This document shows positions 55,053 to 64,000 of a DNA stretch of 64,000 bases, in pieces (the stretch's first letter is position 1; each line of letters starts with the position of its first letter). The notes below the pieces were generated by a model. It was not told where the DNA came from. It did no database searches and saw only the letters and a program-made list of their open reading frames with translations. This DNA comes from Pyrenochaeta sp. MPI-SDFR-AT-0127. Its lineage: Eukaryota > Ascomycota > Dothideomycetes > Pleosporales > Cucurbitariaceae. A program made the position numbers and the translations under genes. The stretch spans positions 496,001 to 560,000 of the forward strand of contig JAGTJM010000007.1 in assembly GCA_020747015.1 (NCBI GenBank), read 5' to 3'.

Positions 55053-55924
55053 ACGTCAACGCACAGGGTGGTAGGTACGGCAACGCACTCCAGGCAGCGT
55101 CAATTGTAGGCCACGAGCAGATTGTGAAGCTGCTGCTCAACAAGGGCGCCGATGTCAACGCGCAGCGCGGAGAATACGGCAATGCACTCTATATGGCTTC
55201 AGCTGGAGGCCACGAGCAGATTGTGAAGAAGCTGCTGGACAAGGGCGCAGGTGTCAACGCACAGGGTGGATATTATAGCAACGCACTCCATGCGGCTTTA
55301 GCTGAAGGCCACGAGCAGATTGCGAAACTGTTGCTGGACGAGGGCGCCGACGTCAACGCGCAGGGTGGAGAGTACGGCAACGCACTCCATACGGCTTTAG
55401 CTGGAGGCCACAAGCAGATTGCGAAACTGTTGCTGGACAAGGGTGCCGACGTCAACGCACAGGGTGGATATTACGGCAACGCACTCCAGGCGGCTTTAGC
55501 TAGGGGCTACGAGCGGATTGTGAAGCTATTGCTGGACAAGGGTGCCGACGTCAACGCACGGGGTGGAAGGTACGGCAACGCACTCTATATGGCTTCGGCT
55601 GGAGGCCACGAGCAGATTGTGAAGCTGTTGCTCGACAAGGGTGCCGACGTCAACGCGCAAGGTGGATATTACGGCAACGCACTCCAGGCAGCTTCAGCTG
55701 GAGGTCACGAGAAGATTGTGAAGAAGCTGCTGGACAAGGGTGCTGACGTCAACGCGCAGGGTGGAAAGTATGGCAACGCACTCCATACGGCTTTAGCTGA
55801 AGGCCACGAGCAGATTGCGAAACTGTTGCTGGACGAGGGCGCCGACGTCAACGCACAGGGTGGAAGGTACGACAACGCACTTTATACAGCCTCAACTGGA
55901 GGTAGTGTGGCCATTAGGAAGTAG
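54728..55924 (+). CDS. F-box-like/ankyrin repeat protein (left copy)
   Basis: The 398-aa protein starts with an F-box-like segment (LLHLANELLCRISENLELER, then NAFAQTNRRLHCLLNPYLY). About ten ankyrin repeats of 33-34 aa follow, most with the near-identical core DKGADVNAQGGYYGNALQAA. The repeats are highly homogenised, so array length probably varies by recombination. The first repeats (GQETTAQKLLGERAND) are more diverged. An F-box would recruit an SCF ubiquitin ligase, with ankyrins binding targets; this is family knowledge only. The frame ends STGGSVAIRK, where the repeat phase breaks, so the 3' end may have been altered. No stop interrupts it. Right copy: see 56950-61229. Confidence 0.88.
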   Translation: MPLLHLANELLCRISENLELERDINAFAQTNRRLHCLLNPYLYRYNIRQSGSSALLWAAQHGQETTAQKLLGERANDQATSDCYQTPLCVAAEKGHSGIVKLLLDKGADVNAQGGRYGNALQAASIVGHEQIVKLLLNKGADVNAQRGEYGNALYMASAGGHEQIVKKLLDKGAGVNAQGGYYSNALHAALAEGHEQIAKLLLDEGADVNAQGGEYGNALHTALAGGHKQIAKLLLDKGADVNAQGGYYGNALQAALARGYERIVKLLLDKGADVNARGGRYGNALYMASAGGHEQIVKLLLDKGADVNAQGGYYGNALQAASAGGHEKIVKKLLDKGADVNAQGGKYGNALHTALAEGHEQIAKLLLDEGADVNAQGGRYDNALYTASTGGSVAIRK

Positions 55925-56949
55925 TACTTGAAGTAGCTACCTCCGTCCAGCAGTAAGTTAGTAAGTAGCTGGGGACCCTAGAAGTAAGTAAGTAAGAGAC
56001 ATAGCTACTGCAGTAACTACTTCTCGATGCATATAAATCCTATCACTGTTAGTAAACTGACTTTTTGGTGTAGAGGGACCAAACTTGCCGGATATGCGAT
56101 AAACCTCAAGATTCCACCAAGGAAGAAGGCGGTAGAGCGTGAGGAAGCGCGGGTTGCTCGCCAGGCTGAAAAGCAGCTCCGAGAAGATATCAGATCATCT
56201 AAAATGGGCAAGAAGAAGGCCCTTAAGGACCATGCGCCTTGTACAGCTGTATCTGAGGATGCTGAGGGTGTTGATACCGATTCTGCGTAGGTGGTTGATA
56301 ACCTCACACCCGCCCGCTCGTGGCGCGGCCGCAAAATACACCTGCCTGGACGCTATCGCATGTAATTTATCTTCGCCAGTCTGTTTCAGTAGGCTTCTAA
56401 AAGTGGTAGAACCAAAATTTTTGTAATAAGATAATTTCTATAGAGTTGTGTAGCCTCAAGAGTTGTAGTTGTCGCACTGCGAAAATCGGGCGGCCTGGGC
56501 ATCGCATCGCACGATAAAATACGGTAGGTGCGCCCAGGAATATCATGATTGGCCCAATTGGTCTTGGCGTTCAGCGGAGATGCGTCGCGTATGGTGTAGA
56601 CAGTGCATCTTCATCAACTCTCTAAAAAGACCCACAGAATTCACCACCTCACAGCCTTGTGGCTGGAGTGGGTCAGCCGCCCTCCCTGCTTGTGGTGGTA
56701 AATTTTCACCATGACCGCTTTCATTACTGTCACATCACACGTAAGCATGCTTGAATTCATCCCTGTCAACATTCACACTCGCTTGCATTCTGCATGGTGG
56801 TAGTATTCAAGTCCATCTACAAGTCTTTGTATCACCACTTAATTAGGGATTCAAGCGATGACTCTTCGCTAGGATTGAGGCCAGCCTCTGTAGCTAAAAG
56901 CACTCTGCTGTCAACCGTATAGCATCTTCGTACCGGTATTTGGATGACT
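55925..56949. other. Spacer between convergent ankyrin genes, with repeat debris
   Basis: It contains a GTAGTTAC/AAGTAAGTAAGTA tract (55920-56015), a transposase relic (56027-56365) and GCCGCCCTCCCTGCT at about 56680, which also occurs at 54592 in the ankyrin promoter. Nothing else is supported. Confidence 0.5.
56027..56365 (+). pseudogene. P5-type pogo transposase C-terminal relic
   Basis: The frame (PPRKKAVEREEARVARQAEK) ends with TAG at 56288 and continues in phase to a tail RGRKIHLPGRYRM before TAA (56363). This tail matches the CGRNVKLPGKYK end of the P5 transposase, and the charged Lys/Glu helix is also shared. No catalytic domain remains. Confidence 0.6.
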
Positions 56950-57002
56950 TCATGTGTCCTGGTTTGGCCATGCCGATGAGCGAGTCCTAGATGTACTATC
57001 AT

Positions 57003-60000
57003 CAGGCATGGGAACAATCAAATCAATCAATCCAGAGGCGTACGATTGGCTTGATTGAGGCGCTAATAGGCAGTAGCTTGGCTTGATTGAATTGGTGATG
57101 ATTTAGGAGCAGATCGATTGCAACTTGACTGCAAGATTGAGGATTGTTCGTGCTACTAGGGCAAGTTTATACTATAATTACTATAAGCAAGCGTCCCACT
57201 CGCACAAATTGTATTTTCTAGCCGTCTCATCGTCTATAAAAGCTGCCGCCGCGCTCTTAATAGATATACTGAAGTCGGCTCGCACCCACGATCGGATAAG
57301 CTGTATTGCAGCTAGTAACTGGCCTCCAATTTTGCGTCTTCGAGGCTCAAGGAGGTCGCCAAGTTAACTAAAAAGCCGCTCGCAATCGCAGCTTGATGCT
57401 GGGATAGTCAATATATCAATTGCGAGCTTGCTTAACTGCGGATAACTTAGCTGCAAGCCAATCCAATAGTAGATAACGTTGCCATCTTGCTCAAACTGTT
57501 TGCGCGTCCACTTAGGCTCGTATTTGCGCCAGCAATCGTATTCGTCAGCGAGTAACTCGCTGCCCTCATCCCGGTTTGCCATAGCATCAATTGCGTCATC
57601 TATACTGCTTGAAGCAGCTGACCTACGCGCCGCTGGCGCTGTAATCGTCTTATAGGTTGCCCAAAGCTGCCTAAATGCGCGATTGTTTCCCTCAAGCCAG
57701 CCAGGCTTATCATGCCAGCTGTGCTCGCAGTAATACTTATAATATGGATGGAGGCAAGTAGCGGCGTAGTAAGCAGGTGAGTCGTCGAGCTTTGTGTAGT
57801 AATCGTTGGCTTTGCGCCACGCGGCTTTGAGGTTAATAGCGAGATGGTCTTCAGGAGCTTCAGCGTGAGCGTTGAAGTCAACGTGCTCATACTGGGTACA
57901 ACGAGTCTCAAGCTCTATAAGCAAATATTCAAATACTGGAATAATCTCATATATTGCCCCAAACCTGCCTGACTTACCGCGGCCTTCAAGGCGCTCGGTG
58001 GCGTACTTGAGTGGGCGGAGCAAGTCAATATACTCAGTTATTACCGCCCAATCTGCTGCCCCGAGCCCGGAGCTTCTCATCCAAGCTGGAGCGTCAGGCA
58101 GCTTGTTGCCGCGGCCGAGGGCCATCGCGTCAGCTTGGGCAATTGACTTAATGTGGTAACTGGCGTAGGAGTCATATGCAACGTGGAGGTGGGCAGCGCG
58201 CTCAAAGGCGCCATAGAACGAGTTCCAGCGAGTAACAACTGGCTTTACTGGCTCTAATACTCGACGCTGATCTGTAGGGATATCGCTGTTAGCGAGCTTT
58301 TGAAAACCGCTAAAAAGATCATATTGCTGCGGCGTTTTGATATAGCTGATAATAGCAATCAAGACGCCAAGCGGGCCATCTTTGCGCCAGTCTTGCAGAA
58401 ACTTCTCTTCATCCTTGAGCTCCTCTGCTGCGTTATTGTACGCGTCTTTGTCCTTGCCAAATATCATCATTTGGCCAATTAGATTGAGTGTATGGGGGCC
58501 GCAGCGGAGGCGCCGGTGAGATGGGATAAAGCTATTGAGGCGGCTGAGCGCAGCGATCGCGGTGTCGTTGTTGTGGGCGTTATCGAGCACAAAGTATCCC
58601 AGCTTTAGCGGAGTAATGCCGTAACTTGTGAGCGTCAGGTTGATAACTTCAGCTAATCGCTCACCGGTGTGAGCGCCTGTAAGCTGCGGTAGTTCGATGG
58701 GCAGGTCGAGGACGTCACCAGCGACTGTGGCAAAGTCAGCTACGATACCTAGAAAGCTGCGCTTGCCACCTTTAGTTGTCCACCCATCAAAGCTTATATG
58801 GACTTTGCTGTGAGCCTGCTGCAGAGCTTCAACTACTCGCGGCTGCAAGACGCTAAAAAGCTTCATAACGAAGCTCGAAACACTTCGGTGACTTACCCAC
58901 AAAGCTGACGCTGCCGCTGGGTTAGCCAGCTCCATCATCTGGCGAAACAACGACGATTCTAACTCGCTGAGCGGGTGACTATTATCCACAAGCCAAAGCA
59001 CAGCAGCAAGTTGAAATTGCTGGCAATCAAAGCCACTTATCGCGTTGGCAACGTCCTGAGGCACCTCAACACCTGCAGCAACAATTTGCTGGATTGTACG
59101 AGCGCCGCCTTTGAGCGGCGGTTTTGGGCCATCTTTCGTAAGGCGGTGGCCGCGCTTATCCTGCTTTAGGTGAGTACCAGCTGCTGAGGTTGCGCTGCTC
59201 ACGTCAAACAAATCGCTGCCGCCAGTGTCAATTATATTGTGCTGATGACAGTATTTGCAGACAAAGTATACAACTGTCGGATCCTGGAGCAGCGCAACGC
59301 GATCGCCATGTTGAAAGATCCAGCTTTTCTTGTGCTTTAACGTCGCTCCAGGCTTGCAAAACAGCGGCAGCCGCGTCCAATCTATGCCCTCAAAGTTGTC
59401 TGCAAGACGCCCATAACAAGCTCATCTGTAGCCTCATCTGCAGCCTCTGTTGTAGCTACTGTAGCAGCTTTGCTGCCTTCAACAAGCGGGAGAATAGCGG
59501 CTTCAAGCACCGCGTCGCGTAATTGCGACTCAAAAGGCGCAGCCTCGGTAGCCTGGGTTGCCGCTGTAGATAGGGCTTTGCGTGGCGATAGGCGCAACGA
59601 TAATTGAGATTGCGGCTGGCTCTCATTAAGCAGCTCAACAGGCTGTGACGCAGTGCCTCTGTGACGCTTTGGAGTGACTGAAGCTGCTGGGGCGGCGCTA
59701 CGTTTGGAGGCTCGTTTGGGTAGCATGGCGGGCTTAGAAAAACAACAGAGTAAGCAGCCGTATACGCAGTCTGGTGGGCGTGGATAGCTTCAAAAGGATA
59801 GGGTGGAGCATCAGGGAGGTTGAAATAAAGATGAGATGACTACTTTGTGCTGACTAAGCTAGCTACAACACTAGAAAACTATTGCGAGATTGCTAGCCTA
59901 GCAAACTCAATAACCTCATTAGACCCACCTTAGATTACTCTACATATGCCCTATCCGCCGCCCTATCCGCCTAGGCAGACAATCTGATCAATCAAGTCAA

Positions 60001-60125
60001 TCAATCATCTGCTTACAGATTAGATTGCTTGCAAAATTACTCGAGCATAGCTTGGCTTGATTGAATTGCTACTTTGCGATCAAGTCAATCAATCTTGCAA
60101 TCCAGATTGATTGTTCCCATCTCTG
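57003..60125 (-). mobile_element. hAT transposon (3,123 bp)
   Basis: Inverted ends CAGGCATGGGAACAATCAA and CAGAGATGGGAACAATCAA are flanked by an exact 8-bp duplication ACTATCAT (56995-57002, 60126-60133). Subterminal regions are dense in TTGATTGA/CAATCAAG motifs, probable transposase binding sites. Confidence 0.95.
57181..59726 (-). pseudogene. hAT transposase with BED finger, nearly intact
   Basis: The N-terminal frame (59726-59382) is basic and Ser/Ala-rich. A one-base frameshift near 59405 leads into a BED zinc finger, FVCKYCHQHN then GTHLKQDKRGH. The long frame has the RNase H-like core (HISFDGWTTKGGKRSFLGIV, LGYFVLDNAHNNDTAI, RLRCGPHTLNLIGQM) and the dimerisation region (LAIDILTIPASSCDCERLFS). 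A TAA at 57364 cuts this last motif, but the frame continues LGDLLEPRRRKIGGQLLAAI to a TAG at 57181. So one frameshift and one stop separate it from a complete protein. Whether the first break is an intron cannot be decided here. Confidence 0.88.
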
Positions 60126-60904
60126 ACTATCATACATAAACCAGTGTGCATCCTTGTCGAGTAGGAGCTTCACAATCTGCCCGTGGCCTCTTTCTGAAGC
60201 TGCCTGGAGTGCGTTCCTGCGATATCCACCCTAAGCGTTGACGTCGGCACCCTTGTCCAGCAGTAGCTTCACAATCTTCTCGTGGCCGCCAGCTGAAGCC
60301 GCTTGGAGTGCGTTGCCGTACTGTCCACCTTGAGCGTTGACGTTAGCGCCCTTGTCGAGCAGCAGCTTTACAATCCGCTCATGGCCTACAATTGAAGCTG
60401 CCTGGAGTGCGTTGCCGTACCTTCCACCCTGTGCGTTGACGTCAGCGCCCCTGTCAAACAGCAGCGTCACGGTTTGCTCGTGCCCTCCAACTGAAGCCAT
60501 GTAGAGTGCGTTGCAGTACTTTCCACCCTGAGCGACGCCCTTGTCGAGCAGCAGCTCCACAATCTGCTTGTAGCCTCTATACGAAGCCGCCTGGAGTGCG
60601 TTACTGTAGGATATATCCTTCACGTTGACGTCGGCGGCCTTGTCAAGCAGCAGCTTCACAATCTGCTCGTGGCCTCCTTCTGAAGCTGCATCGACTGCGT
60701 TGCCGTTCCATACACCCTGAGCGGCGCCCTTGTCGAGCAGCAGCTTCAAAATCTGCTCGTGGCCTCTTGCTGAAGCCGCATGGAGTGCGTCGCCGTACTC
60801 CCAAGCCTGAGCGTTGATGTCGGCGCCCAGCAGCAGCTTCACAACCTGGTTGTGGCCTCCAGCTGAAGCCCTATAGAGTGCGTTGCCATAACATCCACTC
60901 TGAG

Positions 60905-62913
60905 CGGCGCCCTTATCGAGCAGTAGCTTCACAATCCCACTATGCCCCTTCTCTGCTGCCACGCAGAGCGGTGTCTGGTAGCAGTCACTTGTGGCTTGGT
61001 CATTGGCTCTTTCTCCTAGCAACTTTTGAGCCGTTGTCTCTTGGCCATGTTGGGCAGCCCACAATAACGCCGAGCTTCCAGACTGTCGTATGTTGTAACG
61101 GTAGAGATAGGGATTTAGCAGACAGTGAAGGCGGCGGTTGGTTTGTGCAAAGGCGTTGATATCTCTCTCTAATTCTAGGTTTTCCGATATGCGACAAAGT
61201 AATTCATTCGCTAGATGAAGAAGCGGCATTGCTAAAGTTGTATTTAGCTAGTAGGTATTATAAACACTCTGTAGAAATGAGTTATATAAGCGCGATTAGA
61301 GCGGAATCGAGCAAGCACTAAAGACCTTAACTCTTGATATTGCCACTAGTAGCAGGGAGGGCGGCCTAACCGCTTCCGTTACAGGGCCGTGGATGTTTCG
61401 AATTGTACAAGTATAGGAGTGTAAAGTGGTGATAATGGGAGAGCGGGTGGTCGGTGGTGCTCAGCCGCAAGCCCCACGTGCGCGCGGGGATTAGCACTAA
61501 AGCGGCCTAAGTCACTTTAGCAACATGAGAATCTGACGTTATGGCTAACGTCCGTCCCTGTGTAGCGAGCCACTGTTGGTATATAAACCGCCATACACTA
61601 TGGCTAGGCACGGATTCGTGTTTTTAGTCTAGTGGTAAATTTACAACTGCCACCCTGCGTAGCGAGCCACCGCCAGTGCTTTTCATTTAACGTGAACCAC
61701 CACCGAAATGCGCGCCCCACCGAAATGCGCACCTCTGCCAAGCCACAACTCTTTACATCTTCTATCGCGATGTCTCAACAACCTGATATTAAATCACTCC
61801 CTCGTGAAGACAGAATTATCCTAGCTATCCAAGCGATGAAAGATAACAAGTCGCTAAGCCAGCGACGCGCTGCTGCGATCTACAACGTCAATGAAAGCAC
61901 CCTTCGTATGCGGCGCGCCGGAAAGGCTTCACGACGTGATATCCAGGCTAATTCATCAAAGCTTCAGAGGCACGAAGAGGACACAATTGTCCAATATATA
62001 AGGAAGCTTGACGCACGAGGTTTTGCCCCTACGCTCGGCTATGTGCGTGAAATGGCCAACCAACTGCTAGCTGCGCGCTGTGGTGGCCAGGTTGGAGAGA
62101 ACTAGGTTACTAGATTTGTCCGTCGAAAGCCTGAGGTCAAATCTCAGTTAACTCGACAGAGGGATCACCAGAGAGTTCTATGCAGCAATCCAGCTGTTAT
62201 CAGCCCCTGGTTTGACCTTGTACGCAACGTTAAAGCTAAGTACGGTATCCTAGACGAAGATACCTACAATTTTGACGAGACTGGCTTCCAGATGGGTGTT
62301 GGAGGGTCTATTAAGGTGGTAACCGCGTCTGAGAGACGTCTAAAACCACTAGGGATCCAACCTGGCAACCGTGAGTGGGTGACATTGATTGCTGGCATCA
62401 ACGCAAAGGGCTGGACAATTCCACCATTCTTCATCTTCAAAGCCATGAACCACGACAGGTCGTGGCTACCTGATCTGGGTAAAGATTGGCGTATAGGTCT
62501 CAGCAACAACGGCTGGACTACTAACGAGCTTGGTATCGCCTGGCTGCAGCACTTTATCCAGCATACAGAAGGCCGTCGGGTGGGTAGCCATGTGCTGCTT
62601 ATTATTGATGGCCACGAGAGCCACAAGTCGCTCGCTTTCCAGGATCTCTGCGAGAAGAACAAGATTATCACTCTCTGTATGCCTCCACACGCCTCCCATA
62701 TCCTGCAGCCACTAGATGTGGGTTGTTTTTCGCCGTTGAAGCGGGCATACAGTCGTGAGATCCGAGTCTTGGCAGACAGCTACGTTGAGCATATTGATAA
62801 GAAAGCGTTCCTAGCTTCCTTTAAGCAGGTGTTTAAGAGCTCGTTCTCAAAGGAGAATATCTTGTCAAGCTTCCGAGCAACTGGCTTAGTCCCACACTGT
62901 CCAGAGGTGGTGC
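60905..62913 (-). repeat. Right arm of 2,009-bp inverted duplication
   Basis: It is the mirror of 53044-55052 and ends inside the transposase of P9 exactly where unrelated sequence begins. Five substitutions noticed between the arms are all CpA to TpA (three in the left arm, two in the right). Confidence 0.92.
61690..62913 (+). pseudogene. Truncated pogo/Fot copy P9 (mirror of P8)
   Basis: It begins at the TA 61688-61689 with the same terminal repeat as P8. The transposase starts at 61770 (MSQQPDIKSLPREDR), has a TAG at 62103-62105 where P8 has TGG, then an open frame through the three DDE motifs to CPEVV at 62911. The final third, coiled coil, knuckle and right terminal repeat are missing. 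Confidence 0.9.
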
Positions 62914-63249
62914 GCATGATGCGCGCATTAGGCGCTATGGCTGGCAACATATTCTCCTCACAAAGCCATTTGACCCATCGCGGGTCCTTCGCCGTGCCGA
63001 CATTCTTGCACCAGCTGTCGTCCGGGTGTGCTCCGATGCCGTGGACCGCAACGATGCTGAGTGAGAGAGCTTAGTAGCAAGCCAGGCGACTAAGCATTGC
63101 AGGGGTAAACATACTCGATGATGTCGGCCGCGTCTGCTGGCGCGTCGCGGAGCACCTTGAGCCCGATGTAGTTCCGCGTCAGCCTTGGCGCGATATGCCC
63201 CGTGTGCGACCCACCATTGCCGTGGTCGAGGGAGCAGTGTTTGCTCACG
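62914..63249 (-). pseudogene. Alpha/beta-hydrolase (SesB-like) N-terminal fragment
   Basis: Exons 63249-63115 and 63056-62914 (intron GTATGT..CAG) read LDHGNGGSHTGHIAPRL, TRNYIGLKVLRDAPADAADI, IVAVHGIGAHPDDSWCKNVG and PRWVKWL, ending APNARIM at the breakpoint. The HGIGAHPxxSW strand-turn is the entry to the lipase-like domain (SesB/DUF676 type) often found at the N-terminus of fungal NOD-like receptors. The catalytic Ser motif and any NACHT or repeat domain would lie past the break and are absent. The 5' exon upstream of 63249 was not identified. Confidence 0.68.
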
Positions 63250-64000
63250 CTGTGAGATAGTAAGTCCTGAGGGAGTCGAGGAGCATAGAGCGAGATGGAG
63301 AGGGAACGACGCAGAGAGCAGCCAGGCAGAGACGCAAGGCTGAACTGCGGCCTGCGTCTGCGTGTGTGCGGCGCGGCTGAGCACTGCTGAGCTGGGCAGC
63401 GCCGGCTTGAGGAGCGCTCAGGAAGCCATTATCGCAATCTCTCTCCTCGCATCTGCCATTTTAGCGATTCAAGAGTCAGTCGCACACATCGACTCCACCC
63501 GCAGCTGCACTGCTTTTCCACGCAGCTCGGGGGTCTCTGAGTTTATCCGGTGTAGGACTTCAGGTTATGGGCTGAGCCGGTAGATTAGCGGGCTTTGGCG
63601 GGGCCGGGATTAGATCATTAACACTGGTGACTTCTGCCCTTGTTGTTCCGTAAGTGGAATAAGTGTGGCGTTCTTCCTCGAACATCTATGGACAAGGGGC
63701 TATTTTTGACATTCGAGCGCATGCAGTGTGCAATGCTGCCGAGCATTCCCCTCGTGTGTGCTGTACCACCACGATCGTTGTCATGGACCGAACCAGCACG
63801 CTTCCGGCTCAGATTTCTTCAGACAAACGTACTAAGTTAACACACACTTATTACTCCCAGCAGCATTAGGGTACACACTAGCGCCTGACGCACTGCACGA
63901 AGGGCACAGCAAAGGGCAATAGAAGGGGTGCCTGTTCCGTGTTTGATTGGCTGGCACCGCTGGGGACTAAGGCGTTCGGCGACTCCGGCCAATCACATCG
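63250..64000. other. Right edge, no gene recognised
   Basis: It probably includes the promoter and first exon of the hydrolase-like fragment. Short plus-strand frames carry no domain. A single TTAGGG at about 63867 is not a telomere array. Confidence 0.4.

Larger units (their letters stand above)
56950..61229 (-). pseudogene. F-box-like/ankyrin gene (right copy), split by hAT element
   Basis: From 61229 it repeats the left copy's start exactly at protein level through KLLLDKGA, then diverges into about nine more ankyrin repeats with variable cores (for example GADINAQAWEYGDALHAASA). A TAG at 60231-60233 falls where the repeat has Gln (VNA*GG), a CAG to TAG change. The frame continues to HWFMYDS at 60134, where a 3.1-kb hAT element interrupts it. 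Beyond the element (57002-56950) it resumes SRTRSSAWPNQDT and stops. It could still express the first 332 aa. Confidence 0.85.

Noticed and set aside
63860..63875. Single TTAGGG near the right edge
   Set aside because: One copy is not a telomere array, and no tandem units follow.
1..64000. CRISPR array or bacterial features
   Set aside because: Short tandem units are confined to transposon termini, and the genes have fungal introns and families.
1..64000. Starship captain (DUF3435 tyrosine recombinase)
   Set aside because: No frame showed a tyrosine-recombinase pattern; the Starship idea rests only on cargo-type genes.
1..64000. tRNA or rRNA genes
   Set aside because: No cloverleaf with a convincing T-loop (GGTTCRANYC) or rRNA-like conserved block was recognised by eye; a covariance-model scan was not possible.

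Overview
This 64-kb window looks like filamentous ascomycete DNA, probably Dothideomycetes/Pleosporales (class-level guess only). The reasons are short GT-AG introns, C2H2 and Zn2Cys6 regulators, a multicopper oxidase, a Dit1/PvcA isocyanide synthase, F-box/ankyrin and MARVEL genes, and fungal transposon families. Many nonsense codons are TAG/TAA/TGA at C-to-T positions, and TA-saturated stretches occur. Both fit repeat-induced point mutation (RIP). It is a transposon-dense accessory compartment in which most host genes are broken; no rRNA, tRNA or CRISPR was recognised.

Layout. 0.3-2.8 kb: a small unknown ORF and an intact dienelactone-hydrolase-family gene. 3.3-5.4 kb: a pogo/Fot element split by a 228-bp hAT MITE. 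5.5-17 kb: four neighbouring damaged genes, namely a C2H2+Zn2Cys6 regulator, a Zn2Cys6 regulator, a multicopper oxidase and an isocyanide-synthase-like gene, which may be a dead metabolic neighbourhood. 17.4-30.6 kb: a transposon graveyard with Copia gag, a hAT tail, a truncated Copia pol with an open frame, and a RIP-eroded Gypsy element. The Gypsy element carries two complete pogo elements inside it, a third at its truncated end, and solo LTRs with exact 5-bp target duplications. 30.6-39.7 kb: a single-pass membrane protein fragment, an OrsD-like fragment, an intact element of a second pogo clade, an unknown broken gene, a truncated pogo copy fused to an NFX1/ZNFX1-like helicase fragment, and an intact nuclease-like/kinase-like gene.

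39.9-45.2 kb: a MULE with 67-bp identical terminal repeats, an intact three-exon MARVEL gene and a solo LTR. 46.4-50.4 kb: unknown ORFs and a large DUF3723-like pseudogene. 50.4-63.3 kb: two decayed pogo elements, then a 2,009-bp inverted duplication (53044-55052 against 60905-62913). It duplicates part of a pogo element plus the promoter and start of an F-box/ankyrin gene. One ankyrin copy is cut by a 3.1-kb hAT element. The outer end of the right arm is fused to a truncated alpha/beta-hydrolase (SesB-like) gene start.

Genes that look intact: the dienelactone hydrolase, MARVEL protein, nuclease/kinase protein, left F-box/ankyrin protein and four pogo transposases (22.6, 24.8, 28.7 and 32.1 kb). 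Exon joins and family calls were read by eye; no database search was run.
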